Source: Romanomermis culicivorax
Lineage: Eukaryota; Nematoda; Enoplea; Mermithida; Mermithidae
Reading direction: 5' to 3'
Length of the DNA stretch: 64,000 nucleotides
Assembly (NCBI GenBank): GCA_963922205.1
Contig: CAWUHX010000086.1
Span: 806,001 to 870,000, forward strand
Under the pieces are notes generated by a model that searched no databases, was not told the DNA's origin, and was given only the letters and a program-made list of their open reading frames with translations. The position numbers and the translations under genes were made by a program. Shown here piece by piece: positions 11,829-23,504 of the stretch; the first letter of the stretch is position 1, and each line of letters starts with the position of its first letter.

Positions 11829-12173
11829 TTACAATGTGATTATTGGGACTTGTAGATACACTCAAAATGTGTTGCCTTGAACGATTTTGCCTATCAAGTA
11901 TTTATCAAGTAGGATCAACTGTTTTTTTGTACTATCTATTTACCAACAGCGAAATGAATTACCAAGTTTGAAGCCTGTTTAATGAACTTTGAATGAAAAT
12001 TTTATTACTTTACAGCTTTGACTAAGTTGAATGAACTTAATAAAAATGGGCCAAATTAATCATATTTGCCTTTACCATACAATAAACCAGATTTATCAAC
12101 CATGTACTTTATTACCCAGTTGGTCGAAAACAGGGTCGAAGCTGAAAACAAGAAATAAACTGCTGTTTTACAG

Positions 12174-12560
12174 AATTTCGTTATCGATGATGATGAGGAA
12201 ATTTATGATGATGTCAAAGTCTTCACTGGCGAAATTGGATTCAACGGCAGTGTAATAATTGGTGCATTATGCTCAGGGCCTACTATTGAATGAAATAGTG
12301 CACCTCTGCCTCAGATTGTCAAAGTTATGTGCAGTTCAGTCCTGGTCAAAGAAAACTTCATCAAGTCTGTATATGCCAGCCAAAAGCAAAAGTCCAAAAA
12401 AGTTTTCACTTGAAATGATTTACCCTGGATAGAATGTGAGCAGCGATGGCAATTGCACAAAAAATTGGTTGACGTAAAAGAGGGCACTGGTAATGATAAT
12501 TTAAGTGATTACAACACTGCTAACATTTTCCCATTCACTAAGAAGCCAAATTTTCCGAAG
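12174..12560 (+). pseudogene. Coding-like block with two in-frame TGA codons
   Basis: A 387-nt block (129 codons) lies between an acceptor-like TTTTACAG and a GT at 12561. Its frame encodes an Asp/Glu-rich start followed by a Lys-rich, Trp-containing stretch, interrupted by TGA at 12291-12293 and 12411-12413. The other frames are worse. The simplest reading is a decayed exon or transposon ORF; I cannot name a family. Confidence 0.35.
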
Positions 12561-12692
12561 GTTTTTATATACGTTACAACACCTAAAATGATTCAAAATT
12601 TGAATGCATAATGTTTATTGCTTTTAGTTTAATGAACAGGCTGAATAAATTCCATTTTCTGCTTCAAAATTATGAATATGATTTGATTTTTT

Positions 12693-12917
12693 GTTGTTGA
12701 AACATGGCTGTCTAATCAAATTCCAGACGGTTTACTGATAAATGATTCTTATTGTATTTTAAAATCAGATCGTCAGGGTTCCAAAGATGGTGGTGTTTGT
12801 ATTGTTTTCAAGAAATGTTTGAAAATCTCCTCTATCCTAATCTCTGCTGAACTTTTAGCAGAATTCCTCGCTGTTGATCTCACTTGCAAATCTAATGTTA
12901 TTAGGTTTATAGTTGTT
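12693..12917 (+). pseudogene. LINE endonuclease fragment (APE type)
   Basis: The frame starting at 12693 encodes an ETWL motif followed by DGL, a DR motif and GGV. This pattern is characteristic of the apurinic-like endonuclease domain of CR1/RTE/Jockey-class non-LTR retrotransposons, where ETWL and the later DR..G.GGG.. segment are conserved. About 75 codons remain. The fragment ends abruptly where foldback element FB2 starts. Upstream sequence shows no ORF1, and downstream no reverse transcriptase, so it is a truncated dead copy. Confidence 0.7.
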
Positions 12918-13870
12918 GGTGTATTCTCGTGTGTAAGATTCCCAAATGGGCGATTCCCCGGTGAGTGATTCCCAAGTGAACAATTCTCAAGTGAGTGATT
13001 TCCAAGTGAGCGAATTCCCAATTGAGCGACTCCCAATTGAGCGAATTCCCAAGTGAGCGAATTCTCAATTGAGCGATTCCCATGTGAGCTATTCCCAATT
13101 GAGTGAATTCCCAAATGAGTGAATTCCCAATTGTGTGATTCCCGTTTGTGGGATTCCCATGAGTGAATTTTCAAATGAGCAAATTCCCAATTGAGCGATT
13201 CCAAACGAGCGATCGGGATGCAATAACACTTTCTTCAAATTTTCCTCCTTTACCTCATATTTTCCTTTGGATGTATTTCTTTTTTCTTTCCTTTTCTTGA
13301 TGTATTGTTAATGTTTTCATTTATGTATGTTTTTACGTTTTCATCTTTTGTCTGTGCTTTCTTCCATGTTATTCCTTCTTGTCATCTAAGTTTTTTTTGC
13401 TCGTGATACAATACTTCACAAGTTGTTATTTTACATAACCGTAGTCTCCCGTATATTTCTTGAACATTTGGTCAAGAAAGAAAAAGTAGGATAGATAAAG
13501 CAGCAAGGAAGAAAAAAATAATGTGAAAAAGAAAAAAAGGAAGAATCGGGAGAATAGAAAAATATAAAGATAAAGAAGTAAAAGCAAAAAACTATGATGA
13601 AAAGTAGATAAGAATGAATAAAAAATGATAAAGGATAAAATTAAATAGCAAATAGAACGTGTCGAATTGTATAATAATTAAATGGCGGACAATGCTTTTT
13701 ACAAATAACTTGTAATGTATATTGTTTCACGAGCAAAAAAGAAAAAAGTATATGACAAGAAAAAAGAAAATGAAAGAAAGCAGAGACAAAAGATAAAAAT
13801 GCAAAAACATGCATAAACGAAAACATTATTGCAACACAAGGCAAAGAAGGAACAAAAAATAAAACCCAAT
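12918..13870. mobile_element. Foldback element FB2, right array lost
   Basis: The left end starts GGTGTATTCTCGTGTG and continues into a minisatellite array (about 12940-13215) of ATTCCCAAGTGAGCG-type units. The T-rich arm follows to about 13440. The matching inverted A-rich arm is at about 13720-13850, but the right minisatellite array is missing. The right boundary is approximate. A (CA)n run follows at 13966-13980. Confidence 0.6.
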
Positions 13871-14461
13871 GGTGGATGTGGTCTGTGGAAAGACTCCGGT
13901 GCAGATAAAAACAATCTGAAGGCATGGGGGGGAGTAGTGACTAATACCGAATTAAATAAAAAACACACACACACACACCTACCGAATCTGAAACCTACAG
14001 TAATCGCCTTGGAATGGTCCGCTACGTTCAGTCAGGCGCGTGCCCGCTGGCGTCTTTCAAAAACCAACACGAAATTACGAAATTAGCTAAAATCAGTGGA
14101 AACACACTAGAACATATACTCTCTTTGCTGCAAGGTCAAATATGCTACAGAAATCCAAATAGTCTCATTTCGTAGCAATGCCGACCGTGGAATGCTAATG
14201 GGACCCATTACGTGCAGGCCGCTGTGTATTTACAATATGGCCAGATTTATTCAAATAAATAAGGCCGCGTCGCATGATTTGGATACTATCTGGATGGACA
14301 GTATGGTGCGTCATCCCAAAATCAAGTCATTTTGTGGGGAAACTTTACAGTTCAACCTGATGTTTACATTGAGATTTTTGTAAATTCAGTATGGAACTTT
14401 TTGTTTCTTGGTAGTAAGTCGGTTCTTTTCTTTCTCTCTTGACGCTGTAAAAAGTTCGATC

Positions 14462-14869
14462 ATGTCCGTCCGAAGTGAGAGAGGTCCGATCGCATCGTTG
14501 ACAATCAAACAAGTTTTAAACGTAATGAAAAAATTGGCCGCCAATTCTAAACAAGACACCGTTTCTTTGAACGATTTAGTCTGGCATTTTGTCAACGCCG
14601 GCTCCAAAAGGCGAAAAATCGAAGAAGAAGCATCTGGAACGCCGTTCGAAGATCGTCAGAAAGCTTTCCGAGCGAAGATCGTCGAACTTTTGCGTCACGG
14701 GGCGGCCGAAGGCGCTTGTTACATGATCAAACCGAATATTTATCGATTAGACGACCAAACGCAGAACCAGGGCGCCTTCGCCAATGGCGAAAAAAATTCT
14801 AGTTCGGACGCCGGCCCGTCGAAATTCGGTGACCTGGAAGCAATTTTGGAAGCGCATCTCAATGCTCAG
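14462..14869 (+). CDS. Winged-helix/AT-hook protein, exon 1
   Basis: Exon 1 begins at ATG 14462 (context gatcATGTCC) and ends at a CAG|GTAACG donor, giving 136 codons, phase 0. Residues about 8-88 have the helix-helix-helix-wing pattern of an H1/H5-like or SAMD1-like winged helix. A conserved-looking segment ends in KPNIYRL, like the last beta strand of such folds. With exons 2 and 3 (18461-18799, 23505-24077) the protein is about 439 residues, basic and nuclear in character. A pyrimidine-rich TTTTGTTTCTTGGTAG just upstream (14399-14414) could be a 5'-UTR or trans-splice acceptor. The role as a chromatin or DNA-binding factor is inferred from domains only. Confidence 0.7.
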
Positions 14870-15153
14870 GTAACGTTTGTCATTTGGAATGACTTTTATT
14901 TCCTCTGTCTCTCTCTTTGCTACCTTACAATATCTTGTTGCTACAACATCGCAGAGTTCAAAATTTTATAAATTTACATTTTACTGTATAATTGTTATCG
15001 ACTTCGCATAGACAGATTCTGTTTGCTTCAATTGCGTTTTGTTTTTTTGTTCTTTACTTAGAAACGATATTACCATTTTTATACTATTGTTTGCTTCACG
15101 ATTTTTTCACTTCAGACATTTTTCCTTGGCTACTTCAATTTATCTCATATCAC

Positions 15154-15560
15154 ACATGTAATTGGGGGGGAAGTGCTATGGCAATCCCCCCAGAAATCGT
15201 CGACCATATTGCTAGCCATTGGGCGACCGCCCCCCCACAGGATTTTCCAATCCTATGGCTAGCCATAGGGAAGCCCTAGGACCCCCATACTTTCGGTCGG
15301 AAAAATGTCAATTTTTGAACAGAAAATGGTCAAAAACGTCTATTTTCTCGGCGCTTCGCGCCATAAATACATTTTTTATCATTTTTTAGACAAAAATTAC
15401 TATTTTTTTAACTGTTTTTTCGGACTTTTTTCGCGAAAATATCGAATTTTTTTGCCTTCAGAGACCCCTCCCCCCAAAATTTTGGGAATTACTGACCCCC
15501 GACCCCAAAAAAGTGGCCCAACCCCCCCCCCCCCGACCTCGGGGCTCTGTTACATGTATG
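15154..15560. mobile_element. MULE-like MITE, copy 2
   Basis: This copy is collinear with 4263-4708: ACATGTAATTGGGG start, GTCGACCATAT...GCTAGCCAT blocks, GGCGCTTCGCGCC hairpin at 15350-15362, GACCCCTCCCCCC tract and GTTACATGTATG end. The flanks TCTCATATCAC (15143-15153) and TCTCATACCAC (15561-15571) form a target duplication of 9-11 bp with one difference. An apparent 200-codon frame beginning inside it is an artefact of this repeat and the intron. Confidence 0.75.
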
Positions 15561-16125
15561 TCTCATACCACAGCTTTTTATCCGTTTATAATTTTTTTCG
15601 ATTTTATGATTGTTTCCCTATTGCTCTTTATTCATCACTGCATTTTCATTTTTTGTTCCATCAACAAATAAGCTGTTTTATCCTTATTTTACTTTTATTC
15701 ATTTTACTCTTGTTCGTCCAGTTTCCTATTTTTCAGTTTTTGTCACTTCGCATTGGTTTTTGCCCTTCTGAACTTTTCAATTTCAATAATCATCAGTTCT
15801 GCAAGTGGAAATTGCACCCCTTACTAACCCACCCCAGAATGACTGGCTACCACTGTTATCAAGAATCCAGCAAAAAAATTTTTGAGCACTCAACGTCCCT
15901 CTTTTAAAATTTGATTACTTTAATTTATTATGATAGATTTTACCAACTTATCCTTCCTCAACTTTCTTCATTTATAGCTACATATTGTCTCATTCTACCA
16001 AATACCGTACTTTTTCTCATTTTTCTCTCTCTTTCATTACCTGTGAATTTTTTTGAGTTTTGTTGCGTATTCTTGAACACTACTCCTTTTTTCTGTCTAC
16101 AATTTTTCTTGTCAGTTATATGCAC

Positions 16126-18071
16126 CAGGGCCGTTCTTAGGGTTTTAGCGGCTCTGGGCGAACTCTGGTTCAACGGCCCTAAATTTTTTTCAATAATCAT
16201 TAGACACCACACCATTTTTAGGGAATAGATGATTCACTATTTTACATACTTTAGAATATCTAGAAACGGCGCATAATTCCATTATTACAAGATTTTATTC
16301 ATTAAAATAACACGTTTATGAACCGGTTGAATGACAACAACTCTGGTGTTGTCATGATAGACAACATTACACAGTATGTAACTTTTATAATGCAAATCTG
16401 CACATAACACCTTAATAAAACGCCTGAGGCAAGGTGTCCAGAGGTTTTTCAAAACTAAATTCTGACGTTTCTAGGTTTTCCTCGGGTCGGTTTCATCAAA
16501 GAAACTTAAACTCCAGCTGAGCTGCAGTTTAAGCTGTAGCTTTACTCTATATGTTATAACATTGCCGTTAAGCTGTAGCTGAGCTGCAGCTTAACTCATG
16601 CACAGAAAACATATCGAGAAAGTTAAGCTATAGCTGAGCTGCAGCTTAACTCTGTACGTTATAGCATTGTCGTTAAGGTGCAGCTCAGCTGCAGCTTAAC
16701 TTTCCCGATATGTTTTGTGTATATGAGTTATGCTACAGCTGAGCTGCAGCTTAACGGCAATGGTATAACATATAGAGTTAAACTACAGCTTAAGCTGCAG
16801 CTCAGCTGGCGCTTAAGTCTTTTTGATGATACCGGCCCCTATCTTTTTTCTAGAATTTCATTTTTTCGGAGCAAAATTCAATAATTGCTACATAAAATGG
16901 TAAAAATGTGTATACCATACAGAGACCTGAGCAATGTGCTGATATTTTCTATCAGCTTGATAATCCTGTCAGCAAACTACTAAACCAAAAACATCAACTA
17001 GAAACCTACTTTTTTTGCCACCTTTGGAACAAAAAAGCGGTGTAGAAAAAATATGCTTTACAGAATTATGGAATGTATGTGCTCGTATGCACATTCCATA
17101 ATTATGTAAACTGTAGAGCACCCAAATTTTTTCCCAAATAGGAAAGATATTTTTAAAACAAGTTAATGCTCAAAGAAGCTTATATAGCTATTGTTTGAGT
17201 ACAATTTAGAATGATTAATTCTTACTAGTGACATTAACGGTTTGAGTGGTGTACTCATATGTACCTCAAGGAAGATTGTAGTATCTGTTTTATTTCTACT
17301 ATACATAAATTTTATGTATCTAAAACGTGATGTAACCTGAATCTGGTGATTAAATGGTCATCAAAATTTCAACTAAATCGGTCATTAATTAACGCTTGAC
17401 AAAGTACAAAAATATTTCTCAAAGCGTGTCGCGAACTTCCCGAATTATTATTATTCTGAGAGAATTGCGATTCTGAAACTATATCGTCATCATGCAGCCG
17501 ACCACCAGATGAAGAAACAACTTGAAACTAAAAGTGATGCCGAACAAATTCTCTTTTGTAAGCAGAAAAGTCAACATTTGAAACAAACCCTCTGATATAC
17601 AGCTTTCGCAAGTAATGGTCGGGTATTTAAAGCTTTATAAAAAATTTGATTCCGGACAAATATTAATCCATAAGCCTTTTTAACCACGCACAGCAAAATA
17701 TTAAATTCTGATATGAAATGCATTGTATGTGATTTAGTAGTGAAACGCCCACTATTGGTTTTTTCATTCAGTTTTGTTCCCTTTTGTAATGCTGCTAGAA
17801 TAATATTATGATTTTCATTTTAAACACATTTTTCCAATGCACTCCAACTAACACGGAAGATTCTTAAGGCCAAAGAAAATAGAATTTTCTGAAATTCATT
17901 TTAATTTCATCATGTACAAGGAATGTTAGCGGAAATTTTGTAATGTTTGCATACAAAAATATACAATTTTATTAAGGGCCGCTAAAAAGGCATTCTTCAG
18001 GCACTCACTAGGAAATTTTTAGCGGCCCTGGGCGGCCGCCCAGTTCGCCCCCCCCAAAAAGAACGGCCCTG
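16126..18071. mobile_element. hAT-like non-autonomous transposon, 1.95 kb
   Basis: The element starts CAGGGCCGTTCTTAGGG and ends with AAGAACGGCCCTG, so the terminal 12-13 bp are inverted. Subterminal TTTTAGCGGC and GGGCGAACT blocks are also inverted. The flanks ATATGCAC (16118-16125) and ATATGCAT (18072-18079) are an 8-bp duplication with one difference. CAGGG termini with 8-bp duplications fit hAT. No transposase frame is present. Confidence 0.8.
16487..16838. mobile_element. Long palindromic MITE nested in the hAT-like element
   Basis: The 350-bp segment is palindromic overall. It starts GGTTTCATCAAAGAAACTTAA and its right end inverts to GGTATCATCAAAAAGACTTAA. Inside, the motif AGCTGAGCTGCAGCTTAA recurs five or six times in alternating orientation. 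A transcript would fold into a long hairpin. Confidence 0.65.
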
Positions 18072-18460
18072 ATATGCATATTAGTATTTTTTGTTTTTCA
18101 AATCGTCTTTTTTGCTTCGCCGGCTTTTTCTCATTGTTTTTCTACTCGCAGATTTGGTTTCTAGGGATATTTTTGTTATCGTTTTCTTGAATCAGAATTC
18201 ATTATTCTCTTATCAACTGATTTTCCCTTTTAAAAAATTTCTGTTACAACCCTTTGTTGTGTTCGTAGAATGCTTCTATTCAGTACAACGTTTTATGTGC
18301 ATGCTATTTCAACGAGAGTGTTTTTTTGTCGATTTTCACTTTACAAGCATATTATGAAAAGCAGATCGTTGATTCATCAATTTTTTGTCGTATCTTCGAA
18401 TAGCATGTTTTTTCTTTCCTCTTGTAGTTTCCTCTAGAGTCAGGTTTGGCATTTTTCCAG

Positions 18461-18799
18461 AAAAAGAAAGCAAAAGTTTGTAAGCAAACGAAACTTATCA
18501 TCGATAGAGATGAGAATCAAACGATAGATAGTATCGTTAGCATTGCCTCGATCGATGTTCAACATGACGAAAAAAATTTTGGCGTCGCCAAAAAGAAAGT
18601 CGATCGTCGAAAAACGCAAAATAAAGGTCGAGAATCGGTCGATCAAGAAAACGAAACGAAGGGACGTTCCGACGAGCCCAAGCGAGCGAAAAATCGAAAA
18701 AGTGTTGCCCGAAAAACGACGAAAAATTTACCTAAATTTGACGGAAAAAGTAGCAATCACGTTGATCTAAATTCAACAGCGTCGAACGAACATTTTCAA
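18461..18799 (+). CDS. Winged-helix/AT-hook protein, exon 2
   Basis: The acceptor ATTTTTCCAG precedes 18461 and the donor is CAA|GTATAA after 18799. The 339-nt exon is 113 codons in phase 0, so it joins both neighbours without a frame change. The peptide is very basic (Lys/Arg-rich) with interspersed Asp, consistent with a disordered, DNA- or nucleolar-associated linker. The following in-frame TAA lies inside the donor, so retention of intron 2 would truncate the protein. Confidence 0.7.
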
Positions 18800-18908
18800 G
18801 TATAAATTTTTTTACTGCCAACCTTAAGGCCGAATCGCAGATGATGACAGAGCAAAGAAAGAGCAGAGAATGAGTTAAGTAAAAGCTATGTAGGCGCAAA
18901 CTAAAAGA

Positions 18909-19991
18909 AGGGTATTCTCATGTGATCGAATTCCCAATTGAGCGATTCCAAACGAGCGATCGAGAATGTAATAACACTTTCTCTATATTTCCTTCTTTAC
19001 ATTATATTTTTCTTTGTACGTATTTCTTTTTTCTTTCGTTTTCTGTGTGTATTGCTTATGTTTTCGTTTATGTATGTTTTTACGTTTTCATCTTTCGTCT
19101 GTGGTTTCTTTCATTTTATTCCTTGTTGTCGTCTAAGTTTTTCTTTGTTTGCTCATGATACAATACATCACAAGTTGTCATTTTAGATAACCGTAGTCTC
19201 CCGTATAATTCTTGAAAATTTCAGCATGCTTGAGTCTTTCATCGTTGTAAATGTGAAAATCTCCACAAACAATATAAACAAAAGAATGCAGGAAGAAAGA
19301 AAACAAAGGAAACGTCAACAAAAATAGGTAGAAAAGCAGAAGAAAAAGACAAAATATGAAAAAAGTGACAAAAAAGAAACAAGATAGAGAAAACAGCAAG
19401 GAAGAAAGAAATAATAATTTGAAAAAGAACAAAAAAAGAAACAATCGGAATAATAGAAATTAAAAATGAAGATAAAGAAGGTGAAGCAAAAAAACAAAAA
19501 AGATGAAAAGTAGATAAGAATGAAGATTAAATCACAAAGGATAAAATTAAATAGGAAATAAAGCGTGTCAAATTGTATAACAATTACATGGGAGACAATG
19601 CTTATTAAAAATGACAACTTGTATTATTTTATGAGCAAAAAACAAAAAAGTACGTGACAAGAAAAAAGAAAATGAAAGAAAACAGAGACAAAAGATAAAA
19701 ATGCAAAAACATACATAAACGAAAACATAATCGTAACACATAGAACGAAATAAAAAAGAAATATATACAAAGAAAGATATAACGTAAAGAAGGAAAATGT
19801 GAAGAAAATGTTATTGCATTCTCTATTGCTCGTTTGGAATCGCCCAATTGGGAATTTGCTCCCATGGGAATTCGCTCAATGGAAAATCGTTCACACTCAA
19901 TTGAGAATTCGCTCATTTGGGAATTCGCCCAATCGGGAGTCACTCACATGGGAATCGCTCAGTTGGGAATCGCTCACTTGGGAATAAACCG
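18909..19991. mobile_element. Foldback element FB3
   Basis: The left end (from 18909) has a short array of ATTCCCAATTGAGCG units and a T-rich arm. The right end mirrors it with an A-rich arm and a longer array of GGGAATCGCTCA units ending GGAATAAACCG at 19991. The flanks CTAAAAGA (18901-18908) and CTAAGAGA (19992-19999) are an 8-bp duplication with one difference. The arms extend over about 300 bp, so the element can fold back on itself. No protein is encoded. Confidence 0.75.
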
Positions 19992-20828
19992 CTAAGAGAG
20001 AATATAAAGTAGATTTTCCGAGTTTACTTCACTATTTAATATGCTCCAAACTTGCTGCTCTGTAATATCGCAGAAGGTGTAGTAAAGTATCAGATTTTTC
20101 TTGGGAAGAAAGCTGGAGAGAACTTGAAGCTTGTGCAGACATTTTTTTACGTCCGTTTTTCCAATTCATTTCTCGCCACACTTACAATGTGCTCTGCATA
20201 TGAAAAGTTGAACACAAAATAAAAATGCATATCTTTAATGACGAGCGTCAAAGCAAAACGATCAGAAAGCAGCTGTAGATCATTGCCTTGAAAGAAGAAA
20301 TTAATATGTCAAAAATTAAAGCTGATTACTACAGAGAAAAGATCTTGATGATGAGGCGAAAGGATGTCGAACAAAGAGAGACAGTTGATCCCAATAGTCA
20401 GACTACAGTGGTGGTGTTATAGAATTTGTGACCAGTGGTTTTCTAAATGAGTGTCCTCCTTTTTCACATGGCTGATCTGACAACGGCTCTTCTGTCAGTT
20501 ATTTCACGTAGTAATTTTTTCACTGTTTCGTTTACTTGCATTTTAGCTAGTTAGATTTGACCAACTAAATAAATCAGATGGTGAACATGCGAATTTCTGA
20601 ATTCGTCATAAATTCTGAAAGCATGTCTTCTTTGAATCGGCCTAATCAGTGGTGTCAAAGCTCCTTCTTCACCCGTATCGATAATATCATTACCCTTACG
20701 ATCAAAGAATGTACTAACTCCATCGCCATCATTTTTCACTCTGCAAATGTATGCCTTTCTCCGAATTTACTGCTCCTATCAGGAATAATATTCAGAAAAA
20801 TTTCGTTTCCTTTTTCTCCTAGTTTGCT

Positions 20829-20990
20829 CTGTTTTTCTTGAAATGCTTCTAAGTAATGAAAGTGGAAAGCAAGTAGTATTACAGATTTTCACGATTTGCT
20901 GATGAGCAGTATATCATATAGGGCTGGAAATTCGTAAGCATATTGTCCTAGCCTTTAACAATTTTTCGAGTGAAAAATTTAACAGTAAGA
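20829..20990 (-). repeat. R1 repeat copy
   Basis: This is an inverted copy of the 8228-8393 repeat: GTTTTTCTTGAAATGCTTCT at the left and AATTTTTCGAGTGAAAAATT near the right end. A weaker, partly diverged relative continues to about 21075. Confidence 0.6.
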
Positions 20991-21964
20991 GCTTCATGTA
21001 AACGATTTTGACGACAGTACTGATTTGTGTCACTTTTTTATTGGTAAGCATTTTATAAAAAGCAGACTATAGTTTCTCCAGCTTTGCTTACTTTCTTTTC
21101 TGTTTACTTTCTTTACTTTCTTAACCCTCTTCGCCAAAAAAAGTTGCTCCTAATTTGCCAATTGTTTACTCACCAGAAGGCAGGCTAAATGATCGAAAAA
21201 TTTCATTACACTCCAAATTTTGAAGCATTAGGAATTAAAATGTATCTACTTATCAGTCCCGAAAATACAAAAAAAAATTCAACAAAAAATAACTATTTGG
21301 TTTTTGCCTTTGAAATTTTTTGTATCTTTAAAAGGCCAACTTCACTTCTGTCCAATTTTCCGAAAATCAAATACTATAGTCTGTTTTTCTTGGAATGCTA
21401 GCGAATATTGAGAGTGGAAAGCAAGTATTCTTTTACATCTTTGCCGTTCCCTGCTTAACCATATGTCGCATAGCACAAAAATCAGTACTATCGTCAATAT
21501 CATTTAGGCAAGTATAATTTTTCACTCAAACAATTGCTGAAGGTTAGATGACTACGTTCACAAATTTGCAGTCCAACGTAACATATTTTTCAGCAGAAAA
21601 CTCTGTAAAATATGAAATAGCACTTGCTTTTCGCTTGTATTATATAGAAGCATTCCAGGAAAAAAGGTTATGGGAACGGAAATCTATTGGTCGTGGATTT
21701 TCGGTCATTTTTTTCAATTTAACCTGTTGAGCATTCGATGATTTCGGAATGATTCTGTCGATAATGACGCAAAAGTTTATCAAAAGTAATAGCCTCTGTA
21801 AAAAGGGCCTAGCTTAGTGTATGTTTCGCTCGTGATTTCAAAAGGAGAAAGCAAATTGGTCCAGACCCGTATAGTGCTACCTTATAGTAACCAGACCAAA
21901 ACAGATGCTACGGTGTTTTTTTGCGCTTGACTGAAAAAATTCCTCCAGTACTCTATATTAAAAC

Positions 21965-22720
21965 AGGGTAAGCCAAAAAAGGCGACCGGTGCTGACTATC
22001 ATAGCTTTCGAATGAATGCAGGTTATGTAATGAGATTTGCTGCCGCCGATAGGAAAAACATCTGGAATAATTACTGCAAAATTTCAGCTATATTGCTCAA
22101 ATATTGACTGATCAGAATCAAAAATATTAAACGTCGATTTTTTTGAAAAAAAAAAACAGAAGAGATTAACAAAAATCAACATGTTTTGTAACGAAAAAAA
22201 GTAAAATAGATTTGTTCATAAGAAGTATATAACAGTTGAAAACTATAGGAGAGCAGTTTCAATGTGTCCTCCTCTCCCTTTGACTACTAATTTTAATCGT
22301 TTTTAGAACTGGTCAATGGCAAAATTGATTTTGCCTTGATTTTTCTTTTTTTCCGAGTTCAAAACGAAAGATATTGATTTCGGCAAAAAATTTTCCCGTA
22401 TAGAAACAAGAGACTGATGATTTTAACTAGCGGGTAAATTACAAATCTGGGTGATTTTGAAATATTTCTGTGTGTGAACAACATAACAAAACTTTTTTCT
22501 CAATAGGAAAACTTTTACTTTGATTTCACAACTTTGACTTTTAGAAAAATGGCCACTTGTACAAAATTTCTGTTTATGCAAAAACCATGAAGGCTAGGAG
22601 CATAAAACCTAGCCCTTACATCGTAGACAGGTAGGGATTGCAGCGATTCGCATTACAAAAAGCTTCACCTGTTCCAAAATTATGAAAGTAAGCATCGGTC
22701 GCCTTTTTTGGCTCATCCTG
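21965..22720. mobile_element. TIR element of unknown superfamily, 756 bp
   Basis: The left terminus CAGGGTAAGCCAAAAAAGG is inverted at the right end as CCTTTTTTGGCTCATCCTG, and the match extends through GCGACCG to about 28 bp. I cannot see a clean target duplication. No coding frame. Confidence 0.65.
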
Positions 22721-23504
22721 CGAATCCGAAATTTGAACATTGGTCAATGTAGCTCAGTTAAAATTGACTGCTAATTTCTATATTCCTTCATGAATTATTT
22801 TCGACTGATTTCAATAAAACCATAAAATTCAATGGAAAATAACGCCCAAGTAGATTTAAGTCTTTGAAGTTTCAATTTTAATTAATTCGAAGGATTTGTT
22901 CCGAAATGATCCCTATTGACAATTTTAGAAATTTGATATTTTTCGTAACACTCTGCTGTCATGACTTTCAAAATTCAGAAAACAGACGTCCTGCCTTCAG
23001 TCCGTTTAGTGGAATTAAGAAATGAACTTTGACACAAATAAATTCGATGGCTACCATGAATCAGTACATGCAGGTGGTATACTGTAGATACATAATATAT
23101 GAAATTTTAAGAGGAAGAACTAAATTTCATTCATTTTGAAATGATCGATGCAGTGGTCGTAGTTCCGGCGAGTGCAGCCTTACTAGAGATCAGGAAATAA
23201 ATTTTGATAACTTATTCTCTGTATCATGAGGGAAAAATCTATCAAATCAGTCAACCTTCCATAATTTTAAATAAAAGCTTGGCTGTGTGACCTCGCTGCA
23301 TCAATCATTTCAAAATGAATGGAATATAATATATTTTTGAAATGCTTGTAAATAACATCGATAGCAAGTACTATCTCATAATTTTACGATTTTTTACTAG
23401 ATCGTTATATCACATAATACTGATGATTTCTATCTAGCTGACGTCAAGCCCACATCCGCCAAACTTTTTATATTAAAAATCTCGATTCACCGCAACATTT
23501 TTAG

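Larger units (their letters stand above)
14870..18460 (+). other. Intron 1 of the winged-helix gene
   Basis: This 3.59-kb GT-AG intron is largely transposon sequence: a MULE-like MITE at 15154-15560 and a hAT-like element at 16126-18071 with a palindrome inside. The rest is AT-rich with no convincing additional exon. Confidence 0.6.
18800..23504 (+). other. Intron 2 of the winged-helix gene
   Basis: This 4.7-kb GT-AG intron holds foldback element FB3 (18909-19991), an R1 copy (20829-20990) and a 756-bp TIR element (21965-22720). The remainder is AT-rich dispersed repeat without supported exons. Confidence 0.6.

Noticed and set aside
13641-13974. Hydrophobic Phe/Leu-rich ORFs resembling membrane proteins (also 18922-19186, 19178-19617, 43022-43521)
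   Set aside because: They are translations of the T-rich or A-rich arms of foldback elements.
15305-15907. 200-codon plus-strand frame in intron 1
   Set aside because: Starts within the MULE-like MITE and runs into AT-rich intron; the equivalent frame is broken in the other copy.
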